Shown piece by piece: positions 33,798 through 44,344 of a stretch of 64,000 bases of DNA. Every line of letters starts with the position of its first letter. Position 1 is the first letter of the stretch. A model generated the notes under the pieces. It was not told where the DNA came from and did no database searches. It was given only the letters and a program-made list of their open reading frames with translations. Source of the DNA: Saprospiraceae bacterium (GTDB lineage Bacteria > Bacteroidota > Bacteroidia > Chitinophagales > Saprospiraceae); the NCBI GenBank assembly GCA_028280415.1, contig JANQLV010000059.1:22569-86568 (forward strand), written 5' to 3'. Position numbers and translations under genes: made by a program.

Positions 33798-34805
33798 ATG
33801 AAAAAAGCCTACTACCTCTTTAACCCGGGTCGGATGAGCCGTAGAGACAATACCTTGAAATTTGAACCGGCTACGGACGAACCAGAGAAGAACAAACCAC
33901 GATATTTACCGGTCTCCGGAGTTAGTGCTTTGTACATTTTTGGAAGTGTAGATGCCAACAGTGCTTTGTATAATTTTTTGGGACAGCGACATATTCCTGT
34001 ACATTTTTTTGATTATTACAAGCATTATACGGGCTCTTTTAGTCCTAGAGAGTATTTACTGGCGGGACAAATGCTGGTCAGGCAGACCGATGCCTATCGT
34101 TCCAAAAAAAAGCGAGTGGAAATTGCCCGTGCTTTTGTAGATGCGGCAAGTTTTAACATGTTGAAAAATCTTCGATATTACTCCAATCGGGGAAAAGAAT
34201 TGGATACACAAATCGAACAATTGCTAATTCTTCGGGAGAATCTTTCCAGGGTGCATTCTATTCCTGAACTAATGGGGACGGAGGGTAATTGTCGACAAAT
34301 CTACTATACTGCTTTTGAATCTATTGTGGAGGGCTATGCCTGGGGAGGCCGGAAAAAACGACCTCCCAGAAATGAGTTGAATGCGTTGGTGAGTTTTGGA
34401 AATGCCATGTGTTATACCCTTTGTCTGGACGCCATTTATAATTCTCAACTAAATCCTACGATCAGTTATTTGCACGAGCCCGGTGTCCGTCGCTATAGCC
34501 TGGCTTTGGATATAGCGGAAATATTCAAACCGATTTTGGTAGATCGCCTAATTTTTAGAATGTGTAATCGAAAAGAACTCAGGTCGACTCATTTTGATTT
34601 TATTGAGAATGCTTGTTTTCTGGCAGAATCGGGGCGTAAAACTTTTGTACAAGCCTGGGAGGATCGTTTGCAACAGAGTATTCAGCATCGCAAACTCAAT
34701 CGAAAGGTCAGTTATCGGCATTTGGTTCGATTAGAATGTTATAAGCTTGCCAAGCACATACTGGGCATGGAAGCGGGATATGAGGGTTTTAAAGCCTGGT
34801 GGTAA
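33798..34805 (+). CDS. cas1: CRISPR integrase Cas1
   Basis: A 335-residue spacer integrase. An N-terminal beta domain (LPVSGVSALYIFGSVDANSALYNFLGQRHIPVHFFD) precedes the helical catalytic domain. The metal-binding residues are all present: Glu162 (MGTEGNCR), His226 (YLHEPG), and Asp238/Glu241 (LALDIAEIFKP). LVSFGNAMCYTLC is the usual conserved helix. Length is normal. It should form the Cas1-Cas2 complex that inserts new spacers at the leader end of the adjacent array. Confidence 0.96.
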   Translation: MKKAYYLFNPGRMSRRDNTLKFEPATDEPEKNKPRYLPVSGVSALYIFGSVDANSALYNFLGQRHIPVHFFDYYKHYTGSFSPREYLLAGQMLVRQTDAYRSKKKRVEIARAFVDAASFNMLKNLRYYSNRGKELDTQIEQLLILRENLSRVHSIPELMGTEGNCRQIYYTAFESIVEGYAWGGRKKRPPRNELNALVSFGNAMCYTLCLDAIYNSQLNPTISYLHEPGVRRYSLALDIAEIFKPILVDRLIFRMCNRKELRSTHFDFIENACFLAESGRKTFVQAWEDRLQQSIQHRKLNRKVSYRHLVRLECYKLAKHILGMEAGYEGFKAWW

Positions 34806-34863
34806 AAATTTTGAAACCGAGCTTGGACTAAAAAAATTCCAGACTCACATTAAAATCAAAAAA

Positions 34864-35127
34864 ATGTACGTAATTGCAGTATACGATGTAGCCGCTGAAC
34901 GAACAGTTAAGATGCTTAAACTTTGCAGACGTTATTTACATTGGATACAAAACTCTGTTTTTGAAGGCGAGATAACGGAAGTAAAACTGAAGGAGCTAAT
35001 TTTTGAAGCGAAGCAAATTATGGATGAAGACTATGATAGCTTTATGATTTTTAAAAATCGGCATAAAAACTGGCTGGAAAAAGAGATTATTGGAAAAGAA
35101 AAAAGCCAGATTGATCAGTTCCTTTAG
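34864..35127 (+). CDS. cas2: CRISPR-associated protein Cas2
   Basis: An 87-residue Cas2 starting at ATG 34864 (MYVIAVYDVAAERTVKMLKLC). The conserved Asp8 follows the first beta strand, with RYLHWIQNSVFEGEIT as the strand-turn that forms the dimer. The longer frame from 34747 overlaps cas1 and is not part of Cas2. Cas2 is the central dimer of the integration complex. Its stop codon TAG forms the first bases of the leader motif TAGTCGTCGACCTC. Last gene before the array. Confidence 0.94.
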   Translation: MYVIAVYDVAAERTVKMLKLCRRYLHWIQNSVFEGEITEVKLKELIFEAKQIMDEDYDSFMIFKNRHKNWLEKEIIGKEKSQIDQFL

Positions 35128-35334
35128 TCGTCGACCTCTCGAATTATTGGGGCTTACCCACAACTTCTTGCTAGTTAAAATGATTAATAGTTTGATTATC
35201 AATAGTTTATTATAGTCGTCGATCTCCGGACATAATCCTACTACCGGGCATCGACGATAAAATAATAATAAAAACATTTCTTGTTTAAACATAAAGTGTT
35301 ATAAACGAGAAATTTATATATTTGGGTCTTCGGT
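35128..35334 (+). promoter_or_regulatory. CRISPR leader
   Basis: The 207 bp between cas2 and the first repeat, AT-rich with GC-rich islands. TAGTCGTCGACCTC (35125-35138) recurs as TAGTCGTCGATCTC at 35213-35226. TCGTCGAT at 35216-35223 pairs with ATCGACGA at 35250-35257, with CCGG/CCGG inside, forming a stem-loop. TATATTTG at 35317-35324 is an exact -7 promoter box placing the start of the CRISPR transcript near the first repeat. Intact repeats at this end and decayed ones at the far end confirm that this is the insertion side. Confidence 0.85.
35317..35324 (+). promoter_or_regulatory. Putative -7 box for the CRISPR array
   Basis: TATATTTG matches TANNTTTG exactly and ends 10 nt before the first repeat. 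A clear TTTG at -33 is not present. Confidence 0.5.
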
Positions 35335-38300
35335 CTTTTAATTGTACCTCACGGAATTGAAACTTTATTCTTAGAATAATGGCGTTTAAGGTAATACTCC
35401 TTTTAATTGTACCTCACGGAATTGAAACATAAATCCGGGTAATCTTTTAAGGCGCGTCGGCGATGCTTTTAATTGTACCTCACGGAATTGAAACCAGAAA
35501 TAATCATGCGGCCTTTTGTGCCACCTATACTTTTAATTGTACCTCACGGAATTGAAACTCAGAGCGCAACATTACGCAGTTTCACGACTTCAAACTTTTA
35601 ATTGTACCTCACGGAATTGAAACGCTATTTACCAGCCGGGCTTCGAGGATAACTTTAAACTTTTAATTGTACCTCACGGAATTGAAACGGTAGAGTGGCC
35701 GATGTTCTTAATATTCGGATTGCCCTTTTAATTGTACCTCACGGAATTGAAACTCAGGTGTAGCCAGAGCCACGATGAGCACCACCGCGCTTTTAATTGT
35801 ACCTCACGGAATTGAAACTCGCATTCCAGGCGGACTTCAAGGACAAGGTGGCAGCTTTTAATTGTACCTCACGGAATTGAAACTTGCTTTTTAAGACCTT
35901 TATATCATATATGACCGCACTTTTAATTGTACCTCACGGAATTGAAACGTAATGGATTGGCTTAAATTTGACAACAAATGTATTCTTTTAATTGTACCTC
36001 ACGGAATTGAAACCCAGGCGCTTAGGTGTAATACTCCGGGGGTTGTCTGCTTTTAATTGTACCTCACGGAATTGAAACCTGGCGCTCTTCTGCTAACTTG
36101 TCGGCGAGATTCTTCTTTTAATTGTACCTCACGGAATTGAAACGGAATTCGTCACAGAATATAATAAGTATCAACACACTTTTAATTGTACCTCACGGAA
36201 TTGAAACGAATATTATTAACGACATTTGGCGACCAATAAGGGAGCTTTTAATTGTACCTCACGGAATTGAAACTAACATAATTACGATTTAAATCTGCAT
36301 TATGCCAACTTTTAATTGTACCTCACGGAATTGAAACGGTTTTGATAGTCCTGATTTTGATAATCTGGATATGCTTTTAATTGTACCTCACGGAATTGAA
36401 ACGATCTTACTGGTATTCAGGCTGCTGGTTTGAATGCCTTTTAATTGTACCTCACGGAATTGAAACCGGCCTTACGGCCTCGAGTACGGAGCCTCGCGCG
36501 AGACTTTTAATTGTACCTCACGGAATTGAAACGAATTAATTAAAATAGGTTCGTTTGCTGTGACTGTCTTTTAATTGTACCTCACGGAATTGAAACTTGT
36601 GATGTAAGGCAATGTTATATAGTGTTGTGCTACTTTTAATTGTACCTCACGGAATTGAAACTAAGCACCTTAAAGGCACAGGGGTACAGAGTATACACTT
36701 TTAATTGTACCTCACGGAATTGAAACGCACCTATAACGGGCATGAAATATGTAAACACAGATACTTTTAATTGTACCTCACGGAATTGAAACTTGCGCAG
36801 TACGCATGATGTGTGCTTGCTTGACAAACTTTTAATTGTACCTCACGGAATTGAAACCGGTTTGATCAGTTGTTGTGATATACTTGTTGCCAGCTTTTAA
36901 TTGTACCTCACGGAATTGAAACTTTTTGTATACTACAAATATAGTGTAAATATTCCCACTTTTAATTGTACCTCACGGAATTGAAACTTTAGATATCTGG
37001 TTATTTTTAATATCATCTTCAAACTTTTAATTGTACCTCACGGAATTGAAACTCCTTTAGATGCCAGTTCTTTCCAGTATTTAGCAAGCTTTTAATTGTA
37101 CCTCACGGAATTGAAACTTGCGTATCAGCGTCCGTAATAAACTTCCCAAGATACTTTTAATTGTACCTCACGGAATTGAAACCCAATTACAAACGTGGTC
37201 GCCGAATTGGTGACTTTTACTTTTAATTGTACCTCACGGAATTGAAACTTGAGTAAAAAACCGATACCCTTCTCACCTTCTTGCTTTTAATTGTACCTCA
37301 CGGAATTGAAACTTAGCGAAGAAATGAGAAAATGCGATTATGCAATCGCTTTTAATTGTACCTCACGGAATTGAAACCATTATCAGGATTTGATCGATTA
37401 GAAGAAGTGACCAACTTTTAATTGTACCTCACGGAATTGAAACTCTGTACAGATGACATTTGAGCTAGTACAATTTTAGTCTTTTAATTGTACCTCACGG
37501 AATTGAAACATTAATCCTGGTCATTTATTGAGACGCGTCGGCGATCTTTTAATTGTACCTCACGGAATTGAAACACTAGAAATAATTTGTGAAATCATTT
37601 TCTTTTCTTTCTTTTAATTGTACCTCACGGAATTGAAACCTTCTTATGAAGCATGTTGAAATAACCGGTACGAGGCTTTTAATTGTACCTCACGGAATTG
37701 AAACCGGTTACCCCGGAGCACTTTTGATTTATCGCATGATCTTTTAATTGTACCTCACGGAATTGAAACTTGCTGATAAGCTTATGTTGGAGTGTAAGTA
37801 TTTCGGCTTTTAATTGTACCTCACGGAATTGAAACAAGTATATCCTCTCCAGTACCTCCCATCTTTTTGGTACTTTTAATTGTACCTCACGGAATTGAAA
37901 CAATAGAAGTGTGTATGAGGAGTTGATTACTAAGACACTTTTAATTGTACCTCACGGAATTGAAACATGAAAATGGAGTTTCAATATCTGAATTGCTTGA
38001 TACTTTTAATTGTACCTCACGGAATTGAAACCAAGTAAAAAAGCAGCAAGACCTTCCGAGTTCTTGGTACTTTTAATTGTACCTCACGGAATTGAAACAT
38101 ATCAAATTTTTGACTAAGGTGGATGCTGGTATGACTTTTAATTGTACCTCACGGAATTGAAACTTATAGCTCAGAATACTTACCACCTGAAGACTTTTGC
38201 CTTTTAATTGTACCTCACGGAATTGAAACTCTGAACGCTAGACATTTGAGCTAAAACAATTTTAGTCTTTTAATTGTACCTCACGGAATTGAAACATTTT

Positions 38301-41300
38301 AGCGCAGGCTTTCCTGGCGACGGGCACTACGCTTTTAATTGTACCTCACGGAATTGAAACTTTGATTTTGATATTGCGAGTCTGAGCAATACTTATCTTT
38401 TAATTGTACCTCACGGAATTGAAACGGATTAATAGGGTCTTTAGCTACAATATCAGCAGCTTTTAATTGTACCTCACGGAATTGAAACGCTGCACTTGTT
38501 GCCGGAATACCCGGTTTGCTTTCACTTTTAATTGTACCTCACGGAATTGAAACTGTTCAGCAGTGGGTTTTTCGCATGAAACAACAGGCTTTTAATTGTA
38601 CCTCACGGAATTGAAACTGACCTCGATAAGTTTGAAATTGAGCTTAATAAAAGCTTTTAATTGTACCTCACGGAATTGAAACTAAGCTTTAAGCTTACCG
38701 GATCAGTAGGAGACTCTGTCTTTTAATTGTACCTCACGGAATTGAAACTCGTTTTCAAACTCTATTATTCTTGTTCGTTTTGTCTTTTAATTGTACCTCA
38801 CGGAATTGAAACTTTATTCCTGTATCTTTCACTCTGAACCTGCAATTCTTTTAATTGTACCTCACGGAATTGAAACTTAAAAAAGAAAAAATAAATACAG
38901 AAAAAAAATTTCCCTTTTAATTGTACCTCACGGAATTGAAACCGGTGTATTCACTTAGCTGCGGGTCATATTCCTGTAACTTTTAATTGTACCTCACGGA
39001 ATTGAAACCCCCGAAGGGCGGCTTGTTTTTAAATTAATTGTTTTTCTTTTAATTGTACCTCACGGAATTGAAACGGCATTATATGACGGTGTAGTGGCTG
39101 GCAGGATAAACTTTTAATTGTACCTCACGGAATTGAAACATTTTACGGCGACACGTACCAACTCGGGGTTACAGCACTTTTAATTGTACCTCACGGAATT
39201 GAAACCTGGGGCTGTGCTGTGCTATTGTGTACGCTGCTAAGCTTTTAATTGTACCTCACGGAATTGAAACTCAGGTTACACTATATTGCTATAATCAGCC
39301 GCCTTCTTTTAATTGTACCTCACGGAATTGAAACAAGTTTTTGACTGAGTATGCAAGGAAGTTATATAAGCTTTTAATTGTACCTCACGGAATTGAAACG
39401 TGTTAAGACTCTGACTATCAGTGTATTATATAAGGCTTTTAATTGTACCTCACGGAATTGAAACTTGATCCAATAAGTAGTAAGTTCTACCATGTAGTTC
39501 CTTTTAATTGTACCTCACGGAATTGAAACACGATGGAACGACAGCAAAGATATACCTGGATGGACACTTTTAATTGTACCTCACGGAATTGAAACTTGCT
39601 TAAACTCTTGTAACTCGTTCCAATTCTTGACACTTTTAATTGTACCTCACGGAATTGAAACCAAATAGTTAGTGACCTCATAGCAGGTAAAGCTAAGCTT
39701 TTAATTGTACCTCACGGAATTGAAACGTATTCTTGCAATATTTTTTCGTGAGTTTGGTATCCCTTTTAATTGTACCTCACGGAATTGAAACATCTTCCTC
39801 GCCGTTTTCCTGATACATATTATAAGCCTTTTAATTGTACCTCACGGAATTGAAACTCCGATTTAAACAATGATTTGTTAGGATCATTTAAGCTTTTAAT
39901 TGTACCTCACGGAATTGAAACGTTTATCAATACTTTAGATTGCATCACATGCAAATACTTTTAATTGTACCTCACGGAATTGAAACTTCTTTATTAAAGA
40001 ATAGAGCCCGAATCCGGCTATCCTTTTAATTGTACCTCACGGAATTGAAACCGATTTTCGTAGCGAAGTCAAAAAAGTTTGTTACAACTTTTAATTGTAC
40101 CTCACGGAATTGAAACTCTTCGCATGTATGGCAACGGAGTAGTAGAACAAACCTTTTAATTGTACCTCACGGAATTGAAACTTTTCTTTCGAACGATTTG
40201 CGGTTGTCAAAAACGAACTTTTAATTGTACCTCACGGAATTGAAACCACCTGTGAAGTTCTGAATCGTTGCAATCTGTCGATCTTTTAATTGTACCTCAC
40301 GGAATTGAAACTTGCATACATCAGACATACCAAGTCGGCAATTGCAACTTTTAATTGTACCTCACGGAATTGAAACAATTAAAGCAGGATCGCCTTGAAC
40401 GTGATCTTGATACTTTTAATTGTACCTCACGGAATTGAAACACGAAAACTATATGTCATGAAATTAATTATCGAAAACTTTTAATTGTACCTCACGGAAT
40501 TGAAACCAGGTCACTTATATCATAATCTGATGGATTCATCATACTTTTAATTGTACCTCACGGAATTGAAACATACAGAACAGAATGAACTTGATGAATT
40601 AATCAAACTTTTAATTGTACCTCACGGAATTGAAACTTCTACAAAGCTGACTTCGCTTCAGCAGAACACGACTTTTAATTGTACCTCACGGAATTGAAAC
40701 CCTATCACGACGCTAGATCATGTCAGATCATCGTTTCTTTTAATTGTACCTCACGGAATTGAAACAGAATTTCACAAGATTATACTGCTGTTTCATTCTG
40801 TCTTTTAATTGTACCTCACGGAATTGAAACTTGTACATACTTTCGACTTGGTCAAGTGACAGGTGTCTTTTAATTGTACCTCACGGAATTGAAACTTTAT
40901 TCACCGATGAATTATGAAATTCAGGTGAATGCTTTTAATTGTACCTCACGGAATTGAAACGAAATATCTTACATGCTCAAATCTGAACCGTTTGTTCTTT
41001 TAATTGTACCTCACGGAATTGAAACCTGCTTCTTTCTATACTGTCAAACACCTTCATTTTACTTTTAATTGTACCTCACGGAATTGAAACTTGAAAATAA
41101 AATTCTAATCAAAAAAAGTAAGAAAACTTTTAATTGTACCTCACGGAATTGAAACCTTCCTTATCTGAGGATTCGACTTTCTTGTTCGCAACTTTTAATT
41201 GTACCTCACGGAATTGAAACTCGGAAAGATATTTGTCGATTTTTCTTTTCGACTTCCTTTTAATTGTACCTCACGGAATTGAAACTTGATATAACTGACA

Positions 41301-44017
41301 AAAAAGCAAAATTATTTGCATTCTTTTAATTGTACCTCACGGAATTGAAACGATTGAGGTACAAAGTTGTTGGAACATTTACTCCAGCTTTTAATTGTAC
41401 CTCACGGAATTGAAACTTAGAAGATATTGTGGAGAATAGCAGACTTATTCTTCTTTTAATTGTACCTCACGGAATTGAAACTGTTCTCTATAATCATGGG
41501 AAGAGAGATCAATTTAACTTTTAATTGTACCTCACGGAATTGAAACATAATAAATTCACCCAAATCCGGGTTTCTTCTCAATCTTTTAATTGTACCTCAC
41601 GGAATTGAAACTTATTCACGAATGTACAAACACATGAGAGACTTACGCTTTTAATTGTACCTCACGGAATTGAAACTTGATATTCCTAGTGAGTAAATTT
41701 TTATAGAATTATGCTTTTAATTGTACCTCACGGAATTGAAACATTGAAAGAATTCAATAATACCTGTGAGTGGGGTGTCTTTTAATTGTACCTCACGGAA
41801 TTGAAACTTCCTTTTTGAATCATTTGTAAATTCTGAGACTCTTCTTTTAATTGTACCTCACGGAATTGAAACCTTGTCTTTATCTATATACTTACAAGTA
41901 TAAGCAACTTTTAATTGTACCTCACGGAATTGAAACTTTTTTCATTAGATATGCAATATTCAACGCTGTCAAACTTTTAATTGTACCTCACGGAATTGAA
42001 ACCCTACTGAATACGCAATATCATGAATGTTTGCTCCTCTTTTAATTGTACCTCACGGAATTGAAACGCTAAGGATTCGGTTACTGTTATTACTAATATT
42101 TCTCCTTTTAATTGTACCTCACGGAATTGAAACGACCTTTCAGGTCTTACTCGTATAGGTTCGAATTTTCTTTTAATTGTACCTCACGGAATTGAAACCA
42201 GTCTTTTGAGCATAAGCCGCCAGACCTTTCAGGCTTTTAATTGTACCTCACGGAATTGAAACTCCGAAGTATAACCGCCATAAATTCTCTTCATATAACT
42301 TTTAATTGTACCTCACGGAATTGAAACCTTAAAGGTGCTTGGCATCATGATCGTTTTACTTCACTTTTAATTGTACCTCACGGAATTGAAACACTAGTAC
42401 GACTAAACATCTTAGGCAAACCTTGATACTTTTAATTGTACCTCACGGAATTGAAACATATTATTAATATCTCTTACATTAAAAATAATAAGCTTTTAAT
42501 TGTACCTCACGGAATTGAAACTTGAATCGTCTTGGTATGATGTCTTTGGATAAATCTCTTTTAATTGTACCTCACGGAATTGAAACAACCTTATGTACTC
42601 CGGTATCAATAATACTAAATATCTTTTAATTGTACCTCACGGAATTGAAACCTTAAAGGTGCTTGGCATCATGATCGTTTTACTTCACTTTTAATTGTAC
42701 CTCACGGAATTGAAACGGACATACTATTCGTCATGTTGGTACTGGCGCAGCCTTTTAATTGTACCTCACGGAATTGAAACCTTGAAATAACAACTCAGAC
42801 GGATCAATATTCCCAACTTTTAATTGTACCTCACGGAATTGAAACATGGTCAGGATTTAATTCAAGTCAATAGTGATGGTTACTTTTAATTGTACCTCAC
42901 GGAATTGAAACGCGGGGTAATAAACGCAATCATGTGCATATGAAAAACTTTTAATTGTACCTCACGGAATTGAAACTTGGTCATTCGTAGCAGGTAATCC
43001 GAAATGTTCTTCCTTTTAATTGTACCTCACGGAATTGAAACAATCTATCAACTTCATTTCTCCGGTTTTCTTTATTTCTTTTAATTGTACCTCACGGAAT
43101 TGAAACTTTTATGTGAATTAAGGCTCGTTTTAACGGTTACGAACTTTTAATTGTACCTCACGGAATTGAAACAAGCGACAGTACAGTAAATAAATTTCCC
43201 AGTCCGGCCTTTTAATTGTACCTCACGGAATTGAAACGGAGCACTTTTGATTTATCACACGATCACAAGACCACTTTTAATTGTACCTCACGGAATTGAA
43301 ACGATTTAACTGGTATTCAGACGGCTGGTTTGAATGCAACTTTTAATTGTACCTCACGGAATTGAAACACATTTAATTGATGAAAAGTATATTGCGTTGT
43401 CTACCTTTTAATTGTACCTCACGGAATTGAAACTACGAATAGTTTAGGGCTTTATCTTCAGCAAGTCGGGCTTTTAATTGTACCTCACGGAATTGAAACC
43501 AACTACCCAAAGTTTAAAAAAGATTTAGAAGCTGCTTTTAATTGTACCTCACGGAATTGAAACTCGCTACCAAGCTCCGGTCCTGCCAAATCGCAATCAC
43601 TTTTAATTGTACCTCACGGAATTGAAACTCGCCTCACGACTCCGCAAGAAAAATGGAGATATTGCTTTTAATTGTACCTCACGGAATTGAAACCAATAAT
43701 AACTTAGACAGCTTCCCGCTTTACAAAGCCTTTTAATTGTACCTCACGGAATTGAAACAGATATTTAAATTCATAGGCATGAAATACTCCAAGACTTTTA
43801 ATTGTACCTCACGGAATTGAAACAACAAAAAGACAAAATGGGGAAGTAATCGTATCTGGCTTTTAATTGTACCTCACGGAATTAAAACTCGCATTCAGTA
43901 ACAATCGCCTATAAAAAAACAGAACTTTTAATTGCACCCCACGGAATTCAAACTTTTGAACCGGAACAAATGAGTGCAAATTGTTACACTATTAATTGTT
44001 TCTCACAGAATTTAAAC
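35335..44017 (+). CRISPR. CRISPR array, 134 repeats of 29 bp and 133 spacers
   Basis: The repeat begins CTTTTAATTGTACC and ends GGAATTGAAAC (29 bp, weakly structured, ATTGAAAC 3' end typical of Cas6-processed type I-A/I-B/III repeats). By hand count there are 134 repeats from 35335 to 44017, spaced 63-66 bp, with spacers mainly 34-38 nt. The first 131 are identical as far as I could read. The last three decay: one change at 43860-43888, three at 43925-43953, and about six at 43989-44017. Transcription is toward higher coordinates from the leader. Spacer 108 (42328-42363) and spacer 113 (42652-42687) are identical. Several pairs are diverged versions of the same target; see findings. Confidence 0.99.
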
Positions 44018-44344
44018 TGGCATCGAAATTGTTTTTATGCTGATTAAGAGTCACTCCTGCTGGTGTCATATGAAATTAAAAACCAACCAAGAATAAACAT
44101 TAGCAGCATCAATTCTTTATTAGGAACTAATAAATTCCCATATCTGATATTTGCTAATTTTTAACAATAGATTTCTTCTTAAAATTTGCAAAGAAGTTAA
44201 TCACCTAATTGAATAATTGTATTCAGTAGCTATTGTATTGAATGAATTAACAGATTCACTCCTTATTGCTCTCAAATCGAAAAAGCATTAAAAACAGGGC
44301 CATAATAATACCTGTTTCATCTATTAATATTTTAATAAAAAGTC
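44018..44344. other. Intergenic region after the CRISPR array
   Basis: A 327-bp AT-rich stretch after the last decayed repeat and before a T9SS cargo gene. No further repeat remnant, gene or exact promoter box was recognised. Confidence 0.4.

Noticed and set aside
35595..35854. Spacers 5 and 8 as diverged copies of one target
   Set aside because: They share about 16 of 20 positions in one stretch (CCAG.CGG.CTTC.AGGA.AA) but are offset by one base and diverge outside it. This could be chance or a conserved protein motif; weaker than the reported pairs.
36636..36827. Minus-strand open frames within the CRISPR array (also at 37679-37903, 39487-39681 and plus strand 41851-42045)
   Set aside because: Their translations repeat FQFREVQLK or IVPHGIET, which is the repeat unit read as protein. 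They are products of the array, not genes.
26532..44017. Type III CRISPR system
   Set aside because: The repeat end ATTGAAAC also occurs in type III arrays, but there is no Cas10, Csm or Cmr gene, and Cas3 with an HD domain is present, so type I is supported.
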